NCBI GenBank assembly: GCA_014647715.1
Contig: BMPS01000001.1
Span: 186,324 to 250,323 of the forward strand
DNA: 64,000 bases
Direction: 5' to 3'
Source of the DNA: Streptomyces cinereus
GTDB lineage: Bacteria > Pseudomonadota > Gammaproteobacteria > Pseudomonadales > Moraxellaceae
Positions 23,537 to 32,488 of the stretch are shown here, in pieces. A program made the position numbers and the translations under genes. A model generated the notes under the pieces. That model was not told the origin of the DNA. It saw nothing but the letters and a program-made list of their open reading frames with translations, and did no database searches. Each line of letters starts with the position of its first letter. Position 1 is the stretch's first letter.

Positions 23537-24361
23537 ATGGATTTAGTGACGGCTGAGACTCCCATTTTAATCTTTGATGGCAGCTTTGAAGGGTGGCTCA
23601 CGTGTGTGTTCACCATCTATGAGAACGGTTGGCAGCACACCCCGATTGTGACCATTCAAGCCGAGCATGAAGTGGTGCCCAATTTTTGGCAAGACACTGT
23701 CACCGTCGCGACCGATGAAGCCAAGACCTTACGGGTGAGTGATAAATTAGCGCGCGTCTTTGGCAAATTTGGCAAAAACGGTATGCGGCAACTGCTATGG
23801 GGCTTTTTATCAGAATCGCCTACGGTGTATAGTCATCTGTTTGGGGTGGTACGGTTTCAATTGTCTAATCCCAACCTTGATGTGTGGGAGAATTATACCC
23901 ATGCGGATGTGATGGCAGTGAGCAAACTTATCAAAATGGTCGGGCGTGAGCGCCACCGTATGCAGGCGTTTGTGCGATTTGAACAAATGCAAATGCCACA
24001 CACCGACAAATCGGTATATTTTGCGCGTGTTGAGCCAGATTTTAATGTATTACCCATTTTGCATCAGCATTTTAAAGAACGCTATGCCGATCAGACTTGG
24101 GCGATTTATGATGTCAAACGCGGGTTTGGTATTTATTACGCTCACGATGATCCCAGCGAACAAGTCCATATCATCTGCGATGTAGATGATGAAGCACTAC
24201 TGCATCTACAGCAGTTTTATAGCAAGGCAGAACAACAATACCAATCGCTTTGGCAAAAATATTTTACCCACGTGACCATCAAAGAGCGCTTAAATCGCAA
24301 GCTGCATATTCAGTATTTGCCAAAACGCTATTGGAAATATTTAACGGAAAAAATGGTCTAA
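23537..24361 (+). CDS. DUF4130 probable DNA metabolism protein
   Basis: A 274-residue protein of the family described as probable DNA metabolism protein (TIGR03915/DUF4130). Marks: ILIFDGSFEGWLTCVF at the start, AVSKLIKMVGRERHRMQAFVRF in the middle, and the C-terminal YDVKRGFGIYY...LWQKYFTHVTIKERLN...PKRYWKYLTEK. The uracil-DNA glycosylase domain that is often attached at the C terminus is absent. It follows the radical SAM gene and ends 11 bases short of a convergent DUF3147 gene. Function unknown; repair of modified bases is only inferred from the pairing. Confidence 0.87.
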   Translation: MDLVTAETPILIFDGSFEGWLTCVFTIYENGWQHTPIVTIQAEHEVVPNFWQDTVTVATDEAKTLRVSDKLARVFGKFGKNGMRQLLWGFLSESPTVYSHLFGVVRFQLSNPNLDVWENYTHADVMAVSKLIKMVGRERHRMQAFVRFEQMQMPHTDKSVYFARVEPDFNVLPILHQHFKERYADQTWAIYDVKRGFGIYYAHDDPSEQVHIICDVDDEALLHLQQFYSKAEQQYQSLWQKYFTHVTIKERLNRKLHIQYLPKRYWKYLTEKMV

Positions 24362-24372
24362 TTTTGGCTTTT

Positions 24373-24720
24373 CTACAATAATTGAATACCAAAGTTGCTT
24401 AGTAGTCTGGCCAATAACCAAAAGATCATAACCGTCACTACGATACAAATGCCCAAATCCGCCCAAAAACCAACTTTTGGCAGCAAATATGGAAAAATTA
24501 AAAACATCGGCAAGGTGGGTATCACATACCAAAATGTGTAATAGGCGTGATTGGCGATTTTTTCGGTGGATTGATGTTCAAGATACAGCCAAACCAAGGT
24601 CAAAATCGTCACCAATGGCAACGCGGCTATAAATCCTCCTAGCTTGTCACTGCGTTTTGCAAACTCTGAAACCAATACCACCATTAATGCAGTGATGGCA
24701 TATTTAAACCAGATATTCAT
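24373..24720 (-). CDS. DUF3147 family membrane protein
   Basis: A 115-residue integral membrane protein with four hydrophobic helices. It matches the DUF3147 pattern: SEFAKRSDKLGGFIAALPLVTIL near residues 19-41, then HAYYTFWYVIPTLPMFLIFPYLL. The GGFIAALPL turn is the most conserved piece. Function is not known. It follows rluD by 26 bases and may share its message. Confidence 0.82.
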   Translation of the reverse strand: MNIWFKYAITALMVVLVSEFAKRSDKLGGFIAALPLVTILTLVWLYLEHQSTEKIANHAYYTFWYVIPTLPMFLIFPYLLPKVGFWADLGICIVVTVMIFWLLARLLSNFGIQLL

Positions 24721-24746
24721 GTGATATATCTACCGTGTCTTTGTCT

Positions 24747-25880
24747 TTATATTGACTGTAAATGTTCAAGTAGCTGTTGCATATCATCGGGTAATGGCGC
24801 TTGCACTTTAATAGGCTCGCCTGTTTTTGGGTGGATAAAGCCAAGCTCATAAGCATGTAGCGCCTGACGCTGGAACTGTTGCACGATGTGTTTTTGGTCG
24901 TCATCCAAGGTTTTTAACAATATCGCATTTTTACGCGCCGAACCATATAGCGGATCTCCGAGCAATGGAAAACCCAAATTTGATAAATGCACACGGATTT
25001 GGTGGGTACGCCCTGTTTCCAGTCGCACACTGACCAATGAGACAGCGTCGCTTATCGCTGTGATTTTCTCAAGGTGTGTGACAGCAGGTTTACCACTACC
25101 CACCACCGCCATTTTGGTACGCTGGGTCGGATGGCGACCAATGGGTGCATCAATGGTGCGATGGCGGGCAAGCTCAGCCGCGGACGCCAACACAATCGCT
25201 TGGTAAAGCCGGTACACGGATTTGTCTTTAAGCTGATTAATTAGATGCAGTTGGCTTTGACTGTCTTTAGCAATCACCATTAAACCCGATGTTTCTTTAT
25301 CGATGCGATGTACCAATCCTGCTCTAGCTAGCGTGCGGCTGTCAGGATAATGAAAAAGTAGCGCGTTGACTAGCGTACCCGACCCATTGCCTGCGCCAGG
25401 ATGGACGACCAAGCCTACTGGCTTATTGATGACCAGCACCGCCTCATCTTCATACAAGATATCAAGTGGGATATTCTCGGGCAAATCTTGCTGTTGAGCA
25501 GTCAAACTCGCTTTAAGCACCAACATATCGTTGGGCTTAAGACGATATTTGGGTTTTTGCGCCGCGCCGTTTACGGTTAGTTCGCCTGACTCAAGCCAAC
25601 TTTTGATTTGCTCACGCGAATAGTCGCTAAACACCAATGCAGCAATTTTATCAATGCGCTCCCCTATTTGCTCAGAGGTGACTGTATAATTTTGGATAAT
25701 TTGATGACTGCCAGTGTCGTGGGTCTGCAGGTTTTGAGTGCTTGGCTGTGGTTGTGGCAGGCTTTCCCATTCTTCTTCGAGTTGATTGGAATTGTTTTGA
25801 TTCATAGATTCAGTCATAGATTCAATGTTTGAATCGATTGGATTTGAGTTGTTTGGATGTGAGGCGATTGGCGTGGTCAT
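24747..25880 (-). CDS. rluD: 23S rRNA pseudouridine(1911/1915/1917) synthase
   Basis: A 377-residue RluA-family enzyme. After an acidic/Asn-rich N-terminal extension of about 65 residues, an S4 domain (ERIDKIAALVFSDYSREQIKSWLESGELTVNG) precedes the catalytic domain with VINKPVGLVVHPGAGN and the catalytic HRIDKETSGLMVIA, then RTHQIRVHLSNLGFPLLGDPLYG. These and the divergent position next to bamD, the same as in Escherichia coli, identify RluD, which modifies helix 69 of 23S rRNA. The extension makes it longer than the usual 320-330 residues. Confidence 0.93.
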   Translation of the reverse strand: MTTPIASHPNNSNPIDSNIESMTESMNQNNSNQLEEEWESLPQPQPSTQNLQTHDTGSHQIIQNYTVTSEQIGERIDKIAALVFSDYSREQIKSWLESGELTVNGAAQKPKYRLKPNDMLVLKASLTAQQQDLPENIPLDILYEDEAVLVINKPVGLVVHPGAGNGSGTLVNALLFHYPDSRTLARAGLVHRIDKETSGLMVIAKDSQSQLHLINQLKDKSVYRLYQAIVLASAAELARHRTIDAPIGRHPTQRTKMAVVGSGKPAVTHLEKITAISDAVSLVSVRLETGRTHQIRVHLSNLGFPLLGDPLYGSARKNAILLKTLDDDQKHIVQQFQRQALHAYELGFIHPKTGEPIKVQAPLPDDMQQLLEHLQSI

Positions 25881-26054
25881 AAACAGTTCAGACTTAGAGT
25901 ATAGGGATTTTCAAAATTAATATGCGCGGATAGGTCACAAAGTATAACGTTTCGTGATAGACTTAGTGAAATTTTTAATACAATATTTTGCATTCAGTTT
26001 TGAACAATAAGTATTATGATGGGCAAATATTTTTGCAATAGATTTGAGGTTCGT

Positions 26055-27137
26055 ATGCATCATCTTTCCAAAGTTGTGGGTGTCACCGCAATTACTCTGG
26101 CTTTGACCACTTTATCTGGCTGTCAAACGCTAAAAAATTCAAAATTGTTTGGTGGCAAAGACGAAGTCGTTGCGACCAAAGCTGAAAAAAGTGAGCAAGG
26201 CTACTACCAAGCAGCGTCTGACAACATCAAAAAAGGCAACCTTGCTAAAGCGATTAGCCAGTTGAACGATTTACGGACTTTCTATCCTGTGGGTGATTAC
26301 AGCGAGCAAGCGTTACTTGATTTGATGTATGCGCAGTACCAACATGGTGACTATTTGGATGCGATTGCCAGTGCTGATCGTTTTATCCAGTCTTACCCAT
26401 CCAACCCGCAAGTTGACTACGCGTACTATGTTCGCGGCATTTCAAATATGCAGGCAGCCTCAGGCGGCGTGATGAAATACACCAAGCTCAATCCTGCACA
26501 CCGTGATATGGGCTATTCGCGCATTGCCTTTAATAACTTTCAGCAATTGATTAATCGCTTCCCCAATAGTGCGTATGCCCCAGACGCTGCACTACGTATG
26601 CGTTATATTTATAACCAATTGTCAGAAAGTGAGATGGATGTAGCGCGCTGGTATATTAAACGCAAAGCCTATGTGGCAGCCGCCAACCGTGCTAAATGGG
26701 TATTTCAGTACTATCCACAAAGCGAAGCGATTCCAGAGTCTATTGCTACCATCGCCTATAGCTATGACAAACTGGGAATGACCGATACCGCCAATCAATA
26801 TAAACAACTACTTCGTATCAACTACCCTGCTCTGATTGATGCGCGTGGCAACGTCAAACTTGATAATAGCCGTACCGGTTCAAACTGGTTAAATAAAGCC
26901 ACATTGGGCGTGCTGGGTCAAAGTTCACAAAATGCTGCTGTTCAAGGGTTAGCCCAGCAGTCGGGTCAATACTCAGGCAATACAAAGCCGCAAGTGATTC
27001 AGACCTCAATTCAGCAAGCTGCGGCAATGCGCCTGCCAAGTCCAGCAACCACGGCAAATGATGAAACACCAACCAGACCACGTGAGACCACAATTGGGTT
27101 GGGTCTGCCACCTGACAATACCAGTCAAGTCAAATAA
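26055..27137 (+). CDS. bamD: Outer membrane assembly lipoprotein BamD
   Basis: A 360-residue lipoprotein of the BAM complex, which inserts beta-barrel proteins into the outer membrane. The signal peptide ends in LSGC with the lipidated Cys23. Family marks: YYQAASDNIKKGNLAKAISQLNDLRTFYPVGDYSEQALLDLMYAQY, then DYAYYVRGISNM and the later TPR helices (FNNFQQLINRFPNSAYAPDAALRM). The C-terminal 90 residues are Gln/Thr/Pro-rich, an extension beyond the roughly 245 residues of the Escherichia coli protein. The ATG at 26055 follows GAGG; an upstream in-frame ATG at 26016 would spoil the signal peptide. Confidence 0.93.
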   Translation: MHHLSKVVGVTAITLALTTLSGCQTLKNSKLFGGKDEVVATKAEKSEQGYYQAASDNIKKGNLAKAISQLNDLRTFYPVGDYSEQALLDLMYAQYQHGDYLDAIASADRFIQSYPSNPQVDYAYYVRGISNMQAASGGVMKYTKLNPAHRDMGYSRIAFNNFQQLINRFPNSAYAPDAALRMRYIYNQLSESEMDVARWYIKRKAYVAAANRAKWVFQYYPQSEAIPESIATIAYSYDKLGMTDTANQYKQLLRINYPALIDARGNVKLDNSRTGSNWLNKATLGVLGQSSQNAAVQGLAQQSGQYSGNTKPQVIQTSIQQAAAMRLPSPATTANDETPTRPRETTIGLGLPPDNTSQVK

Positions 27138-27157
27138 TCTATAAACCCTGTTAATAT

Positions 27158-27186
27158 TAGCTAGGTTTATCCTAGCTATTTTTTTT
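27158..27186 (+). terminator. Rho-independent terminator between bamD and dnaG
   Basis: Perfect 8-pair stem tagctagg/cctagcta (27158-27165, 27171-27178), 5-base loop, then eight T. It starts 21 bases after the bamD stop and ends 38 bases before the dnaG start. Confidence 0.9.
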
Positions 27187-27224
27187 CAATCAGCTAATTT
27201 TTAACTGGAAATGCGCTTTTTACC

Positions 27225-29447
27225 ATGAGTAACAATGCCATCATTGATCAAATCATTGCTAATGCTGATATCGTCAAGATTATTGGCAAGCATGTGGAGC
27301 TCAAACGTTCGGGCAATGAATTCAAAGGCTGTTGCCCTTTTCATGGAGAAAAAACGCCCTCATTTTTTGTCAATCCGCAAAAAGGGCTATATAACTGTTT
27401 TGGCTGTGGTGTCGCAGGCAATGCGCTCACCTTTTTAAAAGAGTACGAAAATCTCACCGCGGGTGAAGCACTCAAAGAACTGTCCCGTCAAACGGGGATT
27501 GAACTGCCCAAAGAGCCTGTCAATAAATCGCATACCTATAAAAAAACACCCGTTCCACCCAAACTTGCTGTATCGCAAGCAAGGGCATCCTCTCATCAAA
27601 ATCTAGCTCAAAGTCCCGCTCAAGCCCCCTCTGACTCAGATGTTGTCGAGCGTCCGTCTATTGACGATGCAGAGGCTTTGTGGATAGACGCTTTTGACGA
27701 TTTTCAAACGTCTGATAACTTAGATGCGAGCTTTATCCCTTTTGCTGATTATAATGATGCAAGCGTTGGCGGTTTTTCACCTTTTGATGACTTGGGTAAT
27801 AGCAGTCCGCAGGATAGTTCATCAAGTTTATACGACTTACTGACCCAAATCTGCCAGTTTTATCAACATCAATTACAGCAAAATAGCTTTGCCCAACATT
27901 ATTTGCTCAAACGTGGTTTGACGCCGCACACTATCGAAGAATTTGCCTTAGGCTTTGCCCCAAATGGTTGGCAACATCTTGAAGAAGCCTTCCCCCAAGA
28001 CATCGAAGGTTTAAAAATCTTGGGATTGGTACGCACTTCGCAAAATGGGCGTGACTTTGATTTGCTGCGCAATCGGGTGATTTTTCCCATCCGCGACCAA
28101 CAAGGACGGGTGATCGGCTTTGCCGGTCGCACCCTATCTGATGATGAGCAGCCCAAGTATATCAACTCTTCAGATTCACCTGTATTTCATAAACAAGCCG
28201 TGTTGTATGGTCTTTTTGAAGGTCGCAAAGCCAAAGCCAAAGACTGGCTGGTGGTTGAAGGTTATATGGATGTCATAAGCCTTCATCAAGCGGGCGTGTA
28301 TGGCGCAGTTGCCTCCATGGGAACAGCACTAGCGCAATCACAAATCGAAAGATTACTGCAATTTAATCCCATACTTACTTTAAGTTTTGATGGTGATAGT
28401 GCAGGACAAAAAGCCGCTTGGCGTGCCATGGAAGTTGGGTTGCCTGCGCTCACTGATGGCAAGGAATTGCATTTCTTGACACTGCCAGACAATCATGACC
28501 CTGATAGTTATGTCAAAGCGCATGGTTTGTTAGCGATGCAGCAACAAATCGCCCAAGCCGTTCCCCTATCAGCGTATTTGTACTCAAGTCTGACGCGTCA
28601 ATATCCTACCAATACCCCTGAAAACCGCAGCAAAATTTTGCAGCAGCTCTCTGCGCTGACCCAAAAACTACCAAAAGGTAGTTATGGCTGGTTGCTGCGT
28701 GAAGACATCAAAAACAAAATGGGATTGGGGCGAAAAAACCAAGCACGGCAAGCGCAAGATGCCCTGCTCAATTTTGATAGCGAATTGACGGTACAACTGC
28801 ATCTGCAGCTGTGTTTTTTGTTTCAACCAGAGCTGTTAGGCAGTCTGGAAAATAACCGCATTAGCCAATCTGTCATCCGCGATATTTATCAGCGCAGCGA
28901 AGCGGCTAATGTTTTTAAGCCTAAACACCCATCTACCAAACCAACAGCACATATTCGATTGGACGAAAATTCAACTGGTGACACTGGTGTTATCACGGAT
29001 GTCATCATGGATGCGATGAATGCGCCCTGCAAAAACTATGACGAAAGCTGCTGCCTAACTTGGCAAGCCATTGCCGATGAAGAATTATTGAAGTTGATTA
29101 CTTGGATTCAAACCATTCAATCAAAATTGCAGGATTTTGATAACCCAAAATGGTCAACTTACGAGCGAATCAATGCCAAAGCACATTTTATACTGGCGGG
29201 CTTGACATCAGAGCAGCAAAACAAACTTATCAAACATTGGGCGCGGTTTTTTAAGGAACTCAGTCAACGCAATATTGATGATATCTCGGACCTGGTGACA
29301 GAGTTGGTGGTTCAACTGATGTTAGAAACCCTACAGCGCGAACAAAAAACCCTAAAAGCAGACTTGAAGGCGCTGAGCCTATGTATCAAACACCACCAAG
29401 CGATTTTAACTTGGCTTAGAACATGGCTACAGCGCAAAGAGGATTAA
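27225..29447 (+). CDS. dnaG: DNA primase
   Basis: A 740-residue primase that makes RNA primers at the replication fork. The CHC2 zinc site is C37, H40, C58, C61 (PFHGEKTPSFFVNP between). The Toprim region has WLVVEGYMDVISLHQAG and LSFDGDSAGQKAA. Between the zinc domain and the core there is a long acidic, disordered insert (about residues 105-205), and the C-terminal helicase-binding part is also longer than in Escherichia coli (581 residues). The gene is not in the usual rpsU-dnaG-rpoD order; it follows bamD after a strong terminator. Confidence 0.96.
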   Translation: MSNNAIIDQIIANADIVKIIGKHVELKRSGNEFKGCCPFHGEKTPSFFVNPQKGLYNCFGCGVAGNALTFLKEYENLTAGEALKELSRQTGIELPKEPVNKSHTYKKTPVPPKLAVSQARASSHQNLAQSPAQAPSDSDVVERPSIDDAEALWIDAFDDFQTSDNLDASFIPFADYNDASVGGFSPFDDLGNSSPQDSSSSLYDLLTQICQFYQHQLQQNSFAQHYLLKRGLTPHTIEEFALGFAPNGWQHLEEAFPQDIEGLKILGLVRTSQNGRDFDLLRNRVIFPIRDQQGRVIGFAGRTLSDDEQPKYINSSDSPVFHKQAVLYGLFEGRKAKAKDWLVVEGYMDVISLHQAGVYGAVASMGTALAQSQIERLLQFNPILTLSFDGDSAGQKAAWRAMEVGLPALTDGKELHFLTLPDNHDPDSYVKAHGLLAMQQQIAQAVPLSAYLYSSLTRQYPTNTPENRSKILQQLSALTQKLPKGSYGWLLREDIKNKMGLGRKNQARQAQDALLNFDSELTVQLHLQLCFLFQPELLGSLENNRISQSVIRDIYQRSEAANVFKPKHPSTKPTAHIRLDENSTGDTGVITDVIMDAMNAPCKNYDESCCLTWQAIADEELLKLITWIQTIQSKLQDFDNPKWSTYERINAKAHFILAGLTSEQQNKLIKHWARFFKELSQRNIDDISDLVTELVVQLMLETLQREQKTLKADLKALSLCIKHHQAILTWLRTWLQRKED

Positions 29448-29459
29448 TTCATCGCGTGT

Positions 29460-30773
29460 TTATGCCATTTTAATCCGCGCATCATGAAACATATCCATTT
29501 CAGGGGCAAGTACTTTCATAAAACGGTCAAAATATAACAGTTGCTTGGTCAGTAGCGCAAAATCTCTTGGAAAATGAATACCATGGCGTTTACCGACTTC
29601 CACCATTTCAAGCAACATTTGGTTGATTTCATCAGTATGATCTTTCAATCGGTTTGGCATGGTTTGGTCAATGGTTTTTCCCATAAACAAACTATCATCT
29701 GCCAAGATTTTTTTCATCACTGACTCAAGATCTTGCGCAAGGATATCGACATTGACTTGCTCTCGCGCATGGGTCATATCCATTTCAACCATATAATGCG
29801 CCATGCCGCGATAGTCTTCTTTAGCAAAACTATCCATCATCCCCATACTGGCTTGCCACGCTTTGGGTTCAAGTTTGCCTACAATCCCAAAATCAATAAA
29901 GCCAATTCGACCATCGGTCAATAACATCAAATTGCCTGCATGCAAATCGGCATGAAAACTATTGCACAGCATCAAGCTAGAAAACCACGTATTTAAAGTA
30001 TCTGTCATCACCTGTGCTGGGTATTTACAATATTGACGCATGGCAGCATCATCAATCATCGACACCCCAAAGAACCGTGTCATGACAAGCACTTTTTTGG
30101 TGCTGATATCATGATAAACATCGGGCGCGACTACTTTATGATTATCGGTTTTTTTCAAAAAATCTTGGAAATCATCAATGTTTTTGGCTTCTTGTAAGAA
30201 GTCTGTTTCTGCTGCCATGCGCAAACGGATTTCATCAATAATGGGTGAAATACTGGCAAATTTTAGCGACGGTGCGATACTGTCAATCAGTTTAGTTAAT
30301 CCAACCATCATACCTAAATCGGTTTGAATAATGGTATCTACTTCAGGCTTTTGCACTTTCAACACCACATTATCGCCATTTTTTAAAATAGCACTGTGAA
30401 CCTGGGCGATGGATGCAGACGCTAGCGGTTTGACCTCAATACTTTGAAAAATATCTTCCAATGTCTGCCCATCTTTTTCTAGTTCTTGTCTTAAGACGCC
30501 TTCAATATAACTGTAAGGCATGGGCGTGGTTTGATCCAGACAGCCTTGAAATACTGTCACATATTCGCGGGGAAAGATGGACGGGGTACTGGCAATAAAC
30601 TGACCGATTTTGATGTAGGTAGTACCCAACTCTTCAAAGCTTTGGCGCAGTAGCGTTGGGGTCATTTTTTCACCTTGGGCGATACGCAGCCCGGCTTTGC
30701 CAGCCACGGTTGCCGTTTTCCCGACCCGCTGAATGACATTTAAGGATTTTTTCAAAAAGTGATTTTTTTGCAT
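29460..30773 (-). CDS. ABC1/AarF/UbiB family atypical kinase
   Basis: A 437-residue protein with the ABC1 signature: TYIKIGQFIASTPSIFP (KxGQ motif, residues about 53-70), ASIAQVHSAIL, VVLKVQKP, then HADLHAGNLMLLTDGRIGFIDFGIVG with the catalytic Asp and the DFG-type metal site. UbiB relatives act in ubiquinone synthesis or lipid homeostasis, but this shorter form without C-terminal membrane spans belongs to the wider AarF group, so a ubiquinone role is uncertain. It converges on dnaG (12 bases) and follows the ThiF-family gene by 13 bases. Confidence 0.85.
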   Translation of the reverse strand: MQKNHFLKKSLNVIQRVGKTATVAGKAGLRIAQGEKMTPTLLRQSFEELGTTYIKIGQFIASTPSIFPREYVTVFQGCLDQTTPMPYSYIEGVLRQELEKDGQTLEDIFQSIEVKPLASASIAQVHSAILKNGDNVVLKVQKPEVDTIIQTDLGMMVGLTKLIDSIAPSLKFASISPIIDEIRLRMAAETDFLQEAKNIDDFQDFLKKTDNHKVVAPDVYHDISTKKVLVMTRFFGVSMIDDAAMRQYCKYPAQVMTDTLNTWFSSLMLCNSFHADLHAGNLMLLTDGRIGFIDFGIVGKLEPKAWQASMGMMDSFAKEDYRGMAHYMVEMDMTHAREQVNVDILAQDLESVMKKILADDSLFMGKTIDQTMPNRLKDHTDEINQMLLEMVEVGKRHGIHFPRDFALLTKQLLYFDRFMKVLAPEMDMFHDARIKMA

Positions 30774-30786
30774 GATTAACTCTAGT

Positions 30787-31581
30787 TTAAATGACTTCTG
30801 TGATAGCGGATGGTTGGCTACAAATCTCGCAGTCAGCGTCTTTACGATAGTGAAGTTTTTTAAGATTCATGGTTTTGCCGTTCCATAGCAATAACATTTG
30901 CGCTATAGGATTGATGCCCAGTCCCAAAAAACTTAAAGCCGCTTGGGCTTGAAAGTTGCCGATGATTTGGGTGGTACTGGCAAGTACACCGCTAGTGGCA
31001 CACGTTCGCTCATCATCCCCTGCCCCTTGAAACAAGCAATGATAGCAACCTTGCTGCGGCGCAAATAATGCCAGTTGCCCTGTTTGCGCAATGGCGGAAG
31101 CTGATAATAATGACAAATTTGACTTGACAGCGATGGCATTAATGAGGTCTCGTGTTTTGAAGTTATCGGTACAATCGCATATTATTTTGCTTAGGCTATT
31201 TATTTTCGCTCGTTCAATCATTTGTTGATAATTATCTGCTGTTAAACGTGCTTGTATGGCGATAACGTCACAAAATGCATTGATTTCATGTAATTTAGCC
31301 TTGGCTACCAGCGCTTTAGATTGACCGATATCGTTTGGAGTAAACAACGACTGCCGCTGTAGATTGCTCTCATCAATCGTATCATCGTCAATAATCAGTA
31401 GCTTGCCAATGCCAGCACGGCACAAGGTCTCTGCAAGTGGGCAACCTAGCCCGCCCATCCCAATAATAATCGCACAGCTATTTTTCAGCTGCGTTTGTGC
31501 TTCTATATCCCACTCTTCTAGCAATATTTGGCGGGCATAGCGTAGCATTTCTGCATCGGTTAATTCTGTTTGTTTTGACAT
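30787..31581 (-). CDS. MoeB/ThiF/HesA family adenylyltransferase
   Basis: A 264-residue E1-like enzyme that adenylates the C terminus of a small sulfur-carrier protein. Nucleotide-binding GMGGLGCPLAETLCRAGIG, the catalytic region DDDTIDESNLQRQSLF, and DCTDNFKTRD are present, as are the zinc-binding Cys pairs (CYHCLFQ and CEIC at the end). MoeB (molybdopterin) or ThiF (thiazole) cannot be decided; no moaD or thiS is next to it. It lies between the prmC and ABC1-kinase genes on the same strand. Confidence 0.88.
   Translation of the reverse strand: MSKQTELTDAEMLRYARQILLEEWDIEAQTQLKNSCAIIIGMGGLGCPLAETLCRAGIGKLLIIDDDTIDESNLQRQSLFTPNDIGQSKALVAKAKLHEINAFCDVIAIQARLTADNYQQMIERAKINSLSKIICDCTDNFKTRDLINAIAVKSNLSLLSASAIAQTGQLALFAPQQGCYHCLFQGAGDDERTCATSGVLASTTQIIGNFQAQAALSFLGLGINPIAQMLLLWNGKTMNLKKLHYRKDADCEICSQPSAITEVI
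31189..31200 (+). repeat. Copy 1 of 12-base word GCTTAGGCTATT
   Basis: Inside the MoeB/ThiF gene, where the complement is read in frame as Asn-Ser-Leu-Ser. Same strand as the other four copies. Confidence 0.85.
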
Positions 31582-31604
31582 AGTAGTTAAATTTCACATA
31601 TTTA

Positions 31605-31615
31605 CTTAGGCTATT
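31605..31615 (+). repeat. Copy 2 (11 of 12 bases) of the GCTTAGGCTATT word
   Basis: Non-coding copy between prmC and the MoeB/ThiF gene; the first G is replaced by A. Confidence 0.8.
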
Positions 31616-31624
31616 TTAGCACAT

Positions 31625-31650
31625 TAATTTAGTACACTAATTTAGTACAC
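31625..31650. repeat. Tandem 13-base duplication across the prmC stop codon
   Basis: The unit taatttagtacac occurs at 31625-31637 and 31638-31650. The stop codon of prmC (31637-31639 on the minus strand) falls at the junction. Confidence 0.85.
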
Positions 31651-32488
31651 CTAGCGTTACCCGTTCATTATCACCATAGTCTTTGACGGTGATTACATCG
31701 CCAAAGCCATTTGACAAAAACACGCCCCTAACCTGTTCGCCCTGATCATACCCATGTTCAATCGCTAATAACCCATGAGGCTGTAAAAATTGTGGCGCAG
31801 TTTTGACAATATGACAGATGTCCGCCATGCCCTTATTATCCGCGATTAGCGCGCCAATGGGTTCATCGGTTAAACCTGCCAAGTGAGGATCGTTGGGATC
31901 GATATAAGGTGGATTAGATACAATGATATCAAATTTGTTTTCATCTGCATGGGCTGTCATAAAGGGTTCATACCAACTGCCTTCAAAAAACGCGATATTA
32001 CTAACCCCTATTCTTTTAGCATTTTGTGTGGCAACGCTTAGCGCCTCAGGCGACTTATCTACTGCGCTAATGGATGAATTTTTAAATTCGTCAGCCAGCG
32101 TGATGGCAATACAACCTGACCCCGTGCCTAAATCTAAAATATTCATTGATTTGCTTAGGCTATTTTTATAATGATTAAGCACGGCTTCTATCAACCTTTC
32201 AGTATCAGGACGCGGTATTAACGTATGCTCATTGACTAAAAACTCATGCTGCCAAAAACTTTGTTTGCCTAGCACATAAGCGAATGGTTTACCGGCTATC
32301 AGCTCCTCTAGCGCTGCAAAATATTGAGTGGCTATCTCTGCAGTTACCATTTCGCTATCATGGGTAATAAGATAAGTCTGCCCTACATGAAGACACTCAC
32401 CCAGCAACTGTTTGCGGATGTGTTTTTCAACCCTGCTTGGTACAGCCAACAATGATTGAATGCTGTAAGATGATATTGGGTTATTCAT
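31637..32488 (-). CDS. prmC: Peptide chain release factor N5-glutamine methyltransferase
   Basis: A 283-residue SAM-dependent methyltransferase that methylates the GGQ glutamine of release factors. Key motifs: LIPRPDTERLIEAVL, ILDLGTGSGCIAITLA (SAM loop) and the catalytic IVSNPPYIDPNDPHLAG. The ATG at 32488 was chosen because it overlaps the end of ampG by 8 bases, a normal coupling; a longer frame begins 27 bases upstream. A tandem duplication touches its stop codon. Confidence 0.93.
   Translation of the reverse strand: MNNPISSYSIQSLLAVPSRVEKHIRKQLLGECLHVGQTYLITHDSEMVTAEIATQYFAALEELIAGKPFAYVLGKQSFWQHEFLVNEHTLIPRPDTERLIEAVLNHYKNSLSKSMNILDLGTGSGCIAITLADEFKNSSISAVDKSPEALSVATQNAKRIGVSNIAFFEGSWYEPFMTAHADENKFDIIVSNPPYIDPNDPHLAGLTDEPIGALIADNKGMADICHIVKTAPQFLQPHGLLAIEHGYDQGEQVRGVFLSNGFGDVITVKDYGDNERVTLGVLN
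32153..32164 (+). repeat. Copy 3 of 12-base word GCTTAGGCTATT
   Basis: Inside prmC, complement read in frame as Asn-Ser-Leu-Ser (YKNSLSKS). Confidence 0.85.
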
